Below, piece after piece: positions 1-7,748 of a stretch of DNA of 31,697 bases. The notes under the pieces are model-generated. The model made no database searches and was not told where the DNA came from. It saw only the letters and a list, made by a program, of their open reading frames with translations. The stretch is from JBEAOO01 sp041164825. Its GTDB lineage: Bacteria; Pseudomonadota; Gammaproteobacteria; Burkholderiales; Burkholderiaceae_C. Every line of letters begins with the position of its first letter. Position 1 is the first letter of the stretch. The translations under genes were made by a program, and so were the position numbers. The stretch is taken from positions 1 to 31,697 of the forward strand of contig JBEAOO010000345.1 of assembly GCA_041164825.1 (NCBI GenBank). The letters are read 5' to 3'.

Positions 1-1320
1 GCCAACCCGCGCGGCGCCTCGTGCCTGGGCCCGCACTCGGGTTTGCAGATGCAGGCTGAGCGGTTTGCCGCCGCGCTGGCCGCGTTGCGCGACCCGGCGC
101 AGACCGTGGTGGTGCTGGTGACGCGGGCGGATGCCAGCGCCATCCGCGAGGCTTCGCGCACGTCGGACGAATTGAAGGCGCTGGGCCTCAGGCAACAGCG
201 CCTGGTGGTGAACGCGGTGTTCCATGCCAGCGTGCAGGGTGATGCTGTGGCCAGCGCCATCGAGGCGCTGGGGCAACAGGCCTTGGCCGATATGCCCGCC
301 AACTTGCGCGCCTTGCCGCAGCAGCAGGTGCCGCTGCGCCGGGTCGACAACGTGGGCTTGGCGGCACTGCGCGCGCTGTTGTCTTCAGAGGCCCCAGAGG
401 CAACAGATGCCGCCTCAGACGCCTCGCCACTGACCTCGTTTTTGACCGCATCACTGAACGGCGCAGCCGACACCGTGCCCGGCCTGGCAGCCTTGGCCGA
501 TGCGCTGGCCGCACCGGCCCACGGCCTGATCATGGTGATGGGCAAGGGCGGTGTTGGCAAAACCACCATCGCTGCGGCGCTGGCGCTGGGCCTGGTGCAA
601 CGCGGCCACAGCGTGCACCTCAGCACCACCGACCCGGCGGCGCACCTGGCCGCCACGCTGAACGGCGCCGTGCCCGGCCTGACGGTCGACCGCATCGACC
701 CGGCCGTTGAAACACAGGCCTACATCGACAAGGTGATGGCCGCCAAAGGCGCCGGCCGCAGCGAGGCCGAACGCGCGCTGATGCTGGAAGACCTGCGCTC
801 GCCTTGCACCGAAGAGGTGGCCGTGTTCCACGCCTTCTCGCGCGTGGTGAGCGAGGCGCGCAGTGCCTTTGTGGTGCTCGACACCGCACCCACCGGCCAT
901 TCGCTGCTGCTGATGGACAGCACCGGCGCCTACCACCGGCAAATGCAGCGCGAGTTCGCCGGCCGCGGCCCGGCCACGCGCATGGTCACGCCGATGATGC
1001 GGCTGCAAGACCCGGCTTACACGCGCATCGTGTTGGTGACCCTGCCCGAGGCCACACCGGTGTCGCAGGCCGCCGCCCTGCAGGCCGACCTGCGCCGTGC
1101 GCAGATCGAGCCCTTTGCTTGGGTGATCAACAAAAGCGTGCTCGCCGCTGGCACGCGCGACCCGCTGTTGCAATCTCGCTTGCGCATCGAGCAGGTGCAG
1201 CGCGAGCGCATGGTGAACGATGAGGGCACAGGCCTGGCCCTGCGCTTGTACGCGGTGCCTTGGTGCGTGGCCGCGCCCGTCGGTGTCGCTGCTCTGAGCG
1301 GGCTGGTGAGCGTGGGCTGA
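1..1320 (+). CDS. arsA: ArsA arsenite-transport ATPase, 5'-truncated by window edge
   Basis: This is the soluble ATPase that drives arsenite or antimonite export through ArsB. It is open to the left edge, so the N-terminal A1 P-loop lies outside the window and 439 residues are visible. The first visible residues contain ASCLGP, whose Cys (nt 22-24) matches the metalloid-ligand Cys172 of E. coli ArsA. The second half (A2) has the Walker A motif GKGGVGKTT (nt 541-567), DPAAHL, RSPCTEE with the Cys422-equivalent ligand (nt 805-807), and the signature DTAPTGHS (nt 880-903). The two-half architecture marks the duplicated, metalloid-activated ArsA rather than a single-domain Get3/ParA protein. The gene converges on the catabolic cluster, with a 259-bp gap after it. 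An in-frame TTG at 43 is not the start, because the family homology continues upstream of it. Confidence 0.96.
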   Translation, partial: ANPRGASCLGPHSGLQMQAERFAAALAALRDPAQTVVVLVTRADASAIREASRTSDELKALGLRQQRLVVNAVFHASVQGDAVASAIEALGQQALADMPANLRALPQQQVPLRRVDNVGLAALRALLSSEAPEATDAASDASPLTSFLTASLNGAADTVPGLAALADALAAPAHGLIMVMGKGGVGKTTIAAALALGLVQRGHSVHLSTTDPAAHLAATLNGAVPGLTVDRIDPAVETQAYIDKVMAAKGAGRSEAERALMLEDLRSPCTEEVAVFHAFSRVVSEARSAFVVLDTAPTGHSLLLMDSTGAYHRQMQREFAGRGPATRMVTPMMRLQDPAYTRIVLVTLPEATPVSQAAALQADLRRAQIEPFAWVINKSVLAAGTRDPLLQSRLRIEQVQRERMVNDEGTGLALRLYAVPWCVAAPVGVAALSGLVSVG

Positions 1321-1340
1321 GGCTGCTGCCGTTGATGGTG

Positions 1341-1358
1341 CTGCAAGGGCCTTTGCAG
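1341..1358. other. Small inverted repeat after arsA
   Basis: CTGCAA and TTGCAG form 6-bp arms around a 6-nt loop, 20 bp past the arsA stop. There is no T-run, so at most this is a weak terminator or mRNA end. I see nothing else in the 259-bp convergent gap at 1321-1579. Confidence 0.25.
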
Positions 1359-1579
1359 GCGCGCAGAAAGTCCGCATTCCGAAGTTGGCTCCCTGAACCG
1401 GTGGTGGCATCCGAATACGACGCACACCGCAGTGCTTGCAGGGGCGGTGATGGGCCGGGCCGATGTGCGTAGGTAAAGGGGGAATGGACCGACCGAAGGG
1501 AGGGCCAGGAGGACACGGAGCAAAGCGAATGCGGCGCAGCGCTCCTCGCGCGCTGGCCTCGCAATGAATGCAGTTCGGC

Positions 1580-2467
1580 TCAGCGCGAACGCGGCAACCC
1601 CGCTGCCCCTGCATCGCGCGCGACTTGCACCGCGCGCTGCGAGGTGCGCAGCGCCTCCCGCGCCCACTCGGCTTCGCCCATGGCGGCGGCTCGTGCCGGG
1701 TGCGGAATTTCCACGCTCAGTGGCAAGTCCGCAGGCAGCGCGGCCAGCAAGGGCGTGAGCGCGATGCCGCCTTCGCCGGGCAGTTGGCGTTCTTCGCGGG
1801 CGGTGTGGATCAGGCCATCTACCGTGGTGGGAATCGCGGCCGGCGCATCGCACACCTGCGCGTAGTGCAGCCAGCCGCGCGGCACCTCGGCCACCTCGGC
1901 GACGTGGCTGTCCGAGCGCGCAAAGTGCAGCGCGTCGATCAACAAGCCGCTGTTCGCGGGCGTGCCGGCGTCGCGGATCAAGCGTGCAGCGTCGCGAATG
2001 TTTCTCACCGCCGTCCAGGGCATGAACTCGATGTTGGGCCGCAGGCCGAACCGGGCGGCGGCCTCGCACAACGCGGCGTAGGACGCGGCACAGCGCGCCG
2101 CGTCGGTGTCGTCAGCGCCCACCAGCACGGCTTGCGCGCCCAGCGCGGCGCCGGTCTCAAAAAAGCGCAGGTAGGCGCTGGCGTTGAAGTCGGCGCTCAG
2201 GCGCACGATCTCCAGGTCGAAGACCGTGACGCCGGAGTCGCGCAGCCGCGCTTGCACCTCGCGCAGCGCCACCGGGTCGTCCATCAGCGGCCAGGCCATG
2301 CCGCCCGGCGCCGAGGGCAACAGACGCAGGCCGACGTGCTGGTAGCCAGCCGCAGTGGCGATGTCGATCAGCGCCGCGGGCGCGGTGGACAGCAGCGTGA
2401 GGTGGGCGAGCGAAAAAGCGGGCAGAGCGGCTGGCCGAGCAGCAGCCAAGGCGGGGCGCATGGGCAT
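1580..2467 (-). CDS. Sugar phosphate isomerase/epimerase-like TIM-barrel protein
   Basis: The 295-residue protein resembles the xylose isomerase-like TIM-barrel (AP endonuclease 2) family. That fold also includes hydroxypyruvate isomerases, IolE-type dehydratases and 3-dehydroshikimate dehydratases. Visible signatures are FDLEIVRL, NIEFMPWTAV, LLIDALHFARS and LSVEIPHP. Their spaced Glu, Asp, His and Glu residues fit the divalent-metal site of the fold. I place the start at ATG 2467, or the near-adjacent ATG 2461. An upstream in-frame ATG would overlap the NIPSNAP gene by nearly 90 bp and would add residues unrelated to the family. It is the last gene of the minus-strand operon, 26 bp after the NIPSNAP stop. 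Beside an AroE-like gene, a 3-dehydroshikimate-dehydratase-like role is conceivable, but the sequence does not prove it. Confidence 0.85.
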   Translation of the reverse strand: MPMRPALAAARPAALPAFSLAHLTLLSTAPAALIDIATAAGYQHVGLRLLPSAPGGMAWPLMDDPVALREVQARLRDSGVTVFDLEIVRLSADFNASAYLRFFETGAALGAQAVLVGADDTDAARCAASYAALCEAAARFGLRPNIEFMPWTAVRNIRDAARLIRDAGTPANSGLLIDALHFARSDSHVAEVAEVPRGWLHYAQVCDAPAAIPTTVDGLIHTAREERQLPGEGGIALTPLLAALPADLPLSVEIPHPARAAAMGEAEWAREALRTSQRAVQVARDAGAAGLPRSR

Positions 2468-2493
2468 GGCGGGTGGCTCAGGCGGTGAGCTTC

Positions 2494-3108
2494 TTATTTC
2501 AGCGGCGACACGGCGGTGGGCAAGTAGATGCCCGACTTCATCGCCGGCATCAACCAAGCCGGGCCACCCACGGGCGGCCACACGCCTTGTTTGACGGCGT
2601 TGGCGCGCGCGGTGGAGCGCTCGTTCAAATCGGCCGAGGGCCAGATGTGGGTGATGCGCGGCGCGCCGTCGAGCGCGTACATCGCGATCGTGCAGGGCGA
2701 GACCTCACAGCGCGCTGGCAGGGCTTTTTCCCAGGCGTCGAGCGTGGGTTGCAGGCCGCCGGTTTTCAGCTCGTAGCTGCGGATTTCGTAGATGGGGCCG
2801 AGCGCGGCGGGCACCACGGGGGCCAGCCAGGGGAAGGGCGCGTAGCTGTGCATCTGCAGGTGGGTGAGGAACTCGGCGCAGCCGAAGGGGTTGGCGCTGA
2901 GCAGGGTGCGGCGGCGCTCGGCGCTGAGTGCGGCTTCGTCGTCAAAACCGCGCAGCACCAGGATCTCGTTCAAGTCGCCAATGTCGGCAAACCAGCAGCC
3001 CAGCAAGTGGCCGCGGGCCTCGGCCTCGCTGCTGTAGGCGGCGATGGCGGCGGCGGCTTGCGGCGTGGTGCCCAGGCGCAGTTGCAGGGTGGCGATTTCG
3101 TACAGCAT
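2494..3108 (-). CDS. NIPSNAP family protein
   Basis: The 204-residue protein has two successive halves of the ferredoxin-like dimeric alpha/beta barrel (NIPSNAP) type. The first begins MLYEIATLQLRLG and the second begins PIYEIRSYELKTGGL near residue 104. The second half ends with the family-typical pattern ITHIWPSADLNERSTAR followed by a W-P-P-V-G stretch. NIPSNAP proteins have no agreed enzymatic function, but bacterial members are often co-encoded with catabolic oxidoreductases. AAGGA lies about 9 nt upstream of ATG 3108. The gene sits 32 bp after the flavoprotein stop and 26 bp before the TIM-barrel gene, so all are probably one transcript. Function is unassigned; a small-molecule binding or isomerising accessory role is possible. 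Confidence 0.88.
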   Translation of the reverse strand: MLYEIATLQLRLGTTPQAAAAIAAYSSEAEARGHLLGCWFADIGDLNEILVLRGFDDEAALSAERRRTLLSANPFGCAEFLTHLQMHSYAPFPWLAPVVPAALGPIYEIRSYELKTGGLQPTLDAWEKALPARCEVSPCTIAMYALDGAPRITHIWPSADLNERSTARANAVKQGVWPPVGGPAWLMPAMKSGIYLPTAVSPLK

Positions 3109-3140
3109 GGTGGGGTGTCCTTGAGGGTGAAGCGTGGGAA

Positions 3141-4916
3141 TCAGGGGGCGGCAGAGGTTGCCTGCTCGTGAGGCATGTCTGCGGCGAAGTCGTTGGGCAC
3201 GCCTGCGGCAAAGTCGCTGGGCACGCCTGCGGCGTGGTGGGCCGCGATGAAACCAAAGGTCATGCCCGGCCCGAGCGTGATGCCGCCGCTGGGGTAGCGG
3301 CCGCCCATCAGGCTGGCTTGGTCGTTGCCCACGGCGTAGAGGCCGGCGATGGCCGAGCCATCGGCGCGCTGCACACGGGCGTGCTCATCGGTGCGCAGGC
3401 CGGCAAAGGTGCCGAGGCTGCCGGGCACGATTTGCACCGCGTAGAACGGGCCGTGTTCGAGCGGCGCGACGCAGGGGTTGGGTTGCTGGCTGGCGTCGCC
3501 TTGCACGCGGTTGTAGGGCGTGTCGCCGCGCTGGAACTGCGCATCGACGCCGCGTCGCGCACCGTCGTTGTATTGCGCGACCGTGGCCTGCAGCGATGTC
3601 TCGTCGATGCCGCAGGCCTGGGCCAGCTCGGCCAGCGTGTGGCCGCGCTGGAGGTAGCCCGAGCGCAGCGACGCACGCAGCGGCACGGGTGCCGGTTTGG
3701 CGTGGCCCAGGCCATAGCGGCGGATGAAGCGGTGGTCGCACAGCAGCCAGGCGCTGCGGTGGCCGGTGGCGAGCAGCGCGCTCATCACGTCGAAGTAGGA
3801 GTTGGCCTCGTTGGCAAAACGCTGGCCGGTGGGCGTGACCGCGATCAGCCCGGGCTTGGCGCGCTCCAACAAATGCGGAAAGTGGCCGACCGAGCCATCG
3901 CGCCGCGGCACCCGCGACACCGGCGCCCACGCACCCGCGGCCGGGCCGGGGGCGATCACCTCGCCCGCCACCATCTCGCCCAAGCGCAGGCCGTCGCCGG
4001 TGTTGCTGGGCGGCGCGGCAGAGAAGTGGCCGTCGCCGGTGGGCGCGTGCGCAAACAGCTGCGCGATGCGGCCTTTGTCGTGCGGGAAGCCGCCGCAGGC
4101 CAGCACCACGCCGCGCGTGGCGTGCACGTTGTGCTGGCGGCCGTCGGCGCTGCGGATCACGGCACCGCAGACGCGCTCGCCGTCTTGCAGCAGGCGCACC
4201 ACGGGCGAGTTCACGCTGAGTGTCACGCCGCGGTCGAGTGCCGACTTCATCAGCCGCGCCACCAGTGCATTGCCGTTGACGAGTTGCATGCCGCGCCCCA
4301 ACACGGCCAGGTCGCGCAGGTGGCGGGTGACGCGCTTCACCACATGCCACAGCGAAGGCAGCGTGCGCGCGGCGTTCAAGAAGTGCCGCACATCGGCGCC
4401 GCTGGCGATGCCCATGCCCCAGAAGGAGATCAGGTCGAGCGGTGGGCGCAGGTGCGCACCGGCTTCGCCCAGCGCACGGCCATCAAAGGGTGCGGCGCAC
4501 AGCGAGCGGCCCCCAATGACGGCGCCCGGGCTGTGGCCGTGGAAGTCGGGCACGCCGTTGCCATCGATGAACTGCAGCGCGGTGTGCGCGGTGAAGAAGT
4601 CGACCATGCGCGGGCCGCTGCGCAAAAAGGCCTCGATGCGCGCGGCATCAAACGCCTCGCCCAGCTCGTGGCGCAGGTAGCTGCGTGGGCCGTCGATGTC
4701 CTCATGGATGCCCGCGTTCACGGCCAGCCGGTTGCGCGGGATCCACAACCAGCCGCCCGACCAGGCGCTGGTGCCGCCGATCACGGCTTCTTTGTCCACC
4801 ACCGCCACGCGCAGGCCCAGGGCCGCCGCGGTGACGGCGGCGGACAGACCTGCGGCACCGGAGCCGATGACCAGGAGGTCGACCGGCGCGGTAGGCAAGG
4901 CATGCAGGGCGTTCAT
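3141..4916 (-). CDS. FAD-dependent oxidoreductase, KstD/fumarate-reductase flavoprotein family (copy 1)
   Basis: The 591-residue flavoprotein has an N-terminal dinucleotide-binding fold (VIGSGAAGLSAA) followed by GGTSAWSGGWLWIP, typical of 3-ketosteroid dehydrogenase and FAD-binding-2 proteins. The C-terminal block GLYAVGNDQASLMGG and YPSGGITLGPG contains Tyr541 and Gly545. They align with the KstD Tyr/Gly pair that polarises the substrate keto group (Tyr487/Gly491 in Rhodococcus KstD1), so a 1(2)-desaturation next to a ketone is the likely chemistry. I chose ATG 4916, where the family homology begins. A longer frame to 5033 would run into the AroE-like gene. The last ~20 residues are poorly conserved and contain a duplicated GVPxDFAA unit encoded by a 24-bp tandem repeat. 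A second, diverged homologue lies two genes upstream in the same operon. Confidence 0.9.
   Translation of the reverse strand: MNALHALPTAPVDLLVIGSGAAGLSAAVTAAALGLRVAVVDKEAVIGGTSAWSGGWLWIPRNRLAVNAGIHEDIDGPRSYLRHELGEAFDAARIEAFLRSGPRMVDFFTAHTALQFIDGNGVPDFHGHSPGAVIGGRSLCAAPFDGRALGEAGAHLRPPLDLISFWGMGIASGADVRHFLNAARTLPSLWHVVKRVTRHLRDLAVLGRGMQLVNGNALVARLMKSALDRGVTLSVNSPVVRLLQDGERVCGAVIRSADGRQHNVHATRGVVLACGGFPHDKGRIAQLFAHAPTGDGHFSAAPPSNTGDGLRLGEMVAGEVIAPGPAAGAWAPVSRVPRRDGSVGHFPHLLERAKPGLIAVTPTGQRFANEANSYFDVMSALLATGHRSAWLLCDHRFIRRYGLGHAKPAPVPLRASLRSGYLQRGHTLAELAQACGIDETSLQATVAQYNDGARRGVDAQFQRGDTPYNRVQGDASQQPNPCVAPLEHGPFYAVQIVPGSLGTFAGLRTDEHARVQRADGSAIAGLYAVGNDQASLMGGRYPSGGITLGPGMTFGFIAAHHAAGVPSDFAAGVPNDFAADMPHEQATSAAP
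3179..3231. repeat. 24-bp tandem repeat at the 3' end of flavoprotein copy 1
   Basis: Two adjacent 24-bp units (3179-3202 and 3203-3226) differ at two positions, and a partial third copy of 5-7 bp follows. In the minus-strand frame they encode GVPxDFAA twice, just before the flavoprotein stop. Because 24 is a multiple of three, the expansion keeps the frame and only lengthens the C-terminal tail. Confidence 0.85.
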
Positions 4917-4959
4917 GGCAATCAGCGCTGGGGGCAACAGGAGGGGCGGCAGCGGTGGC

Positions 4960-5802
4960 TCAGCGCGTGAGCGAGTCGGCCAGCGGCCCCTCAGCCAGCA
5001 GAAAGTCGACCATGCGCTCGCACACCGCGGCAAACATGCCGGTGCCCACTTGCGTGCGGCAGCCCAGGCCGCGCGCCACCTCCAGCAGTGGTGTCACGGC
5101 CGGGGCGGTGATCACATCACCCACGAACATGGCGCCAGTGAGCCGGCTGGCGTCCACCGGCAGCGGGTCGCCCGCTAGCATGCCGGCGGGCGTGGCGTTG
5201 AACACCACGTCAAAGCCGCTCGGGTCGGCGCTGCCAGCGCGCACGCGATCGCCGTAGCGGGCGGCCAGGCGGGCGATGAGCGCGTCGCGCTTTGCGTTGT
5301 CGCCATCGTGAAGGGCCAGCAGCGCGGCACCCGCTTCGAGCACGGCTTGGGCAATGGCCGAGCCCGCGCCACCGGCACCGGCCAGCAGCACACGCCGGCC
5401 TTCGAATTCGCAACCGGCGGTGCGTTGCGCCTCGACAAAGCCCAGGCCGTCGGCGTGGTCGCCGTGCCAGCTGCCGTCGGGGTTGCGTCGCATCACGTTG
5501 ACGCCGCCCAGAAACGTGGCGCGCTCGGTGGTGCTGCCACACAGGCCAAAGCTGTCGAGCTTGTGCGGCACGGTGACGATGATGCCGTCCACATTCTTGG
5601 CCAGGCTGAAGCCGGCCACGAAGCTGGCGAGCTGGGCGCTCGGGATGTGGATGGGCACGACCACGGCGTTGGCGCCGCGGTCGATCAGGCGCTGGGTCAC
5701 GCCCGAGGGCGACTTCACCTGCGCGATCGGGTCGCCAATGATGGCGATCACACGTGTGGCGCCGTTGAGGGTGTTGGCGATGGTGGTCGTGGTGCTTGTC
5801 AT
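4960..5802 (-). CDS. Shikimate dehydrogenase-like (AroE family) NAD(P)-dependent oxidoreductase
   Basis: The 280-residue AroE-fold protein has an N-terminal substrate domain beginning IGDPIAQVKSP, VTVPHK with the catalytic Lys, GGVNVMRR with the substrate-binding Asn, and HADGLGF with the catalytic Asp. The NAD(P) Rossmann loop is AGAGGAGSA. It departs from biosynthetic AroE where the shikimate carboxylate is held: the usual S-L-S is replaced by V-K-S. Placement in a catabolic operon also argues for a specialised paralogue acting on a shikimate- or quinate-like substrate. I chose ATG 5802 because AGGAG lies 7-11 nt upstream and the preceding flavoprotein stop is only 13 bp away. A longer frame to 5865 would overlap that gene. 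The next gene starts 43 bp downstream. Confidence 0.9.
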   Translation of the reverse strand: MTSTTTTIANTLNGATRVIAIIGDPIAQVKSPSGVTQRLIDRGANAVVVPIHIPSAQLASFVAGFSLAKNVDGIIVTVPHKLDSFGLCGSTTERATFLGGVNVMRRNPDGSWHGDHADGLGFVEAQRTAGCEFEGRRVLLAGAGGAGSAIAQAVLEAGAALLALHDGDNAKRDALIARLAARYGDRVRAGSADPSGFDVVFNATPAGMLAGDPLPVDASRLTGAMFVGDVITAPAVTPLLEVARGLGCRTQVGTGMFAAVCERMVDFLLAEGPLADSLTR

Positions 5803-5815
5803 GAAGGTCTCCTGA

Positions 5816-7534
5816 TCAGGAATGGCGTGCGCGCTGCGCCGCGTCGCGCCCGGCCAAGGTGCCAAACACCAGGCCGGGGCCGAGGGTGATGCCGGGCGCG
5901 GTGTAGACGCCGCCCATCACCGAGTGCATGTCGTTGCCGACGGCGTAGAGGCCGGGAATGACGGCGTCGTGCGCATCGAGCACGCGCGCTTGTGGGTCGG
6001 TGGCCAGGCCGGTGGCCGCGCCAATGTCGCCGGGGTAGAGGCGCACGGCATAGAACGGCCCTTGCGCCAGTGCGCCCAGGTTGGGGTTGCGGCCCGGCCA
6101 GCTGGCATCGCCCATATTGCGCTGGTAGGCGGTGACGCCGCGGTGGAAGTCGATGTCGTCGCCGGCTTCGGCCAAGGTGTTGAAGCGGTCTACGGTGGCT
6201 TGCAGGCCGGCGCTGTTGATGCCCAGTTGCTGCGCCAGCTCGGTCAGCGTGTCGCCGCGCACCAGGTAGCCGTCGGCGAGGTAGGGGTCGAGCCCCTTGC
6301 CGCCGGGGCGCACCATGCCCATGCCGTAAGTGGTGAGCGCACGCGCGTCGCAGACCAAAAATGCCGGCACGGCCTGGGCCTGCTGCATGGCCAGGCCAAA
6401 CAGGTGGTACGAGGTGCTCTCGTTGACGAAGCGCTGACCCGCTGCATTGACCGTGATGAAGCCGGGCTTGGCGCGGTCCATCATGAAGTGCGGGAACACG
6501 GCGTGGCTGCCATCGGCACGCACTCGGCGCGACACCGGCGCCCAAAACGCGGGGCTCAGGCCCGTGCGCGCATGGTGGGCACCGATGCGGCCGGCCACTT
6601 CTTGGGCTGCACCGGTTTGGCCGGGCGCAGCCGGGCACCAGTCGCTGGCGATGCCGGGCAGCAGCGTGGCGCGCAATTGTGGGTGGCGGTTGAAGCCGCC
6701 ACTGGCCAGCACCAGTCCCCCATGGACACGCACGCTGCGGCGTTGGCCGTGTTGCACCAGCGTCACCGTCTGCACCCCATGTTCATCGCGCTCGATGGCG
6801 TCGATGGACGTTTGCATCGCGAGCTGCACCGCGGGCCGCTGCGCCAGCGAATGCAGCAGCCGGCCGATCAGCGCATTGCCCATCACCAAGCGCGTGCCGC
6901 GCGGGTGGCTGAGGCGGTCGAGCGCGTGGCGGCTGAGGATCTTGACCGCGTGGCGCAGCGAGGCGAACGAGCGCGTCATGCCCAGCAGGTGGTTGATGTC
7001 GCTGCGGTCGACCATCATGCCGCCGAGCACGGTGAACTCCGGGATCGGTGGGCGCAGCAGCGGCAGCAGCGGGCCGAGCAAGCGGCCATCAAAGGGCAGG
7101 GGCTCCAGCGCGCGGCCGTTGAGCGTCGAGCCTTCGAGGTCGCTGATGTAGTCCGGGTGCTTGGGGTAGGCGCGGTAGGCCAGCGTGCTGTTCGCTTCGA
7201 TGAAGGCGAGGGCCTCGGGGCCGTGTTGCAGGAAGCTCGCGCGCAGTGCCGGATCGGCGCGGTCGCCCACGGCCAGGTCGAGGTAGCGCGCGGCCTGGGC
7301 CAGGGTGTCGCTGGGGTTGACGGTGGCCGAATGCACCGTGCCGGGAATCCAGGTGGTGCCACCCGACCAGGCGCTGGTGCCGCCGACGAATTCGGTGTGC
7401 TCCACCAGCAGCACACGGGCGCCGTCGATGGCGGCGGCGAGGGCCGCCACCATGCCGGCGCAACCGGCGCCGATCACCACCACGTCGAAGCTGGCGGCAG
7501 GGGCAGCGGGCAGGGTGCTCAGGTCGAGCTGCAT
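5816..7534 (-). CDS. FAD-dependent oxidoreductase, KstD/fumarate-reductase flavoprotein family (copy 2)
   Basis: The 572-residue flavoprotein is the first gene of the minus-strand operon. It has VIGAGCAGMVAA (FAD-binding loop), GGTSAWSGGTTWIP, RFVNESTSYHLFG in the substrate domain, and GLYAVGNDMHSVMGG plus YTAPGITLGPG near the C-terminus. Tyr544 and Gly548 occupy the positions of the KstD catalytic Tyr/Gly pair. The Tyr in NESTSY is a further candidate proton-transfer residue, which is an inference. It shares the same block order with copy 1 (GPFYAV, LYAVGND, ITLGPG), but most intervening sequence differs. The two are therefore old paralogues, probably acting on successive intermediates. Its start lies 214 bp from the divergent TetR gene, the obvious candidate regulator. 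Confidence 0.9.
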   Translation of the reverse strand: MQLDLSTLPAAPAASFDVVVIGAGCAGMVAALAAAIDGARVLLVEHTEFVGGTSAWSGGTTWIPGTVHSATVNPSDTLAQAARYLDLAVGDRADPALRASFLQHGPEALAFIEANSTLAYRAYPKHPDYISDLEGSTLNGRALEPLPFDGRLLGPLLPLLRPPIPEFTVLGGMMVDRSDINHLLGMTRSFASLRHAVKILSRHALDRLSHPRGTRLVMGNALIGRLLHSLAQRPAVQLAMQTSIDAIERDEHGVQTVTLVQHGQRRSVRVHGGLVLASGGFNRHPQLRATLLPGIASDWCPAAPGQTGAAQEVAGRIGAHHARTGLSPAFWAPVSRRVRADGSHAVFPHFMMDRAKPGFITVNAAGQRFVNESTSYHLFGLAMQQAQAVPAFLVCDARALTTYGMGMVRPGGKGLDPYLADGYLVRGDTLTELAQQLGINSAGLQATVDRFNTLAEAGDDIDFHRGVTAYQRNMGDASWPGRNPNLGALAQGPFYAVRLYPGDIGAATGLATDPQARVLDAHDAVIPGLYAVGNDMHSVMGGVYTAPGITLGPGLVFGTLAGRDAAQRARHS

Positions 7535-7582
7535 GGCGGAGTGGGGGCGACAAAGCGCGAGGCGACACGGGGCCGATGCCCA

Positions 7583-7617
7583 GATGCTAATTCACCATAA
7601 AGGGAATTACAAGCATC
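7583..7617. promoter_or_regulatory. Candidate operator between the flavoprotein operon and the TetR gene
   Basis: An AT-rich island in otherwise GC-rich DNA carries an imperfect inverted repeat. GATGCT (7583-7588) pairs with AGCATC (7612-7617), and AATTC (7589-7593) pairs with GAATT (7604-7608). A related half-site, GGGAATTCAC, recurs at 7715-7724, just ahead of the TetR start; compare GGGAATTAC at 7602-7610. The position between divergent genes fits autoregulation plus control of the catabolic operon. No confident -35/-10 pair was identified. Confidence 0.45.
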
Positions 7618-7748
7618 GAGGCGACCCAAGTTCGGCAGAAGCCTCTCGGTACTTTCCCGCCTGTTATGGCCCAGATCGCCCACGCTGCTCGGGCGCGCAT
7701 CCCGGATTCGCGCTGGGAATTCACTCAAAAAAGAATAAAGTGCGCGCC

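Noticed and set aside
7305..7748. N-terminal extension of the TetR regulator
   Set aside because: It would overlap the divergent flavoprotein gene and add about 148 residues with no similarity ahead of a normal TetR start.
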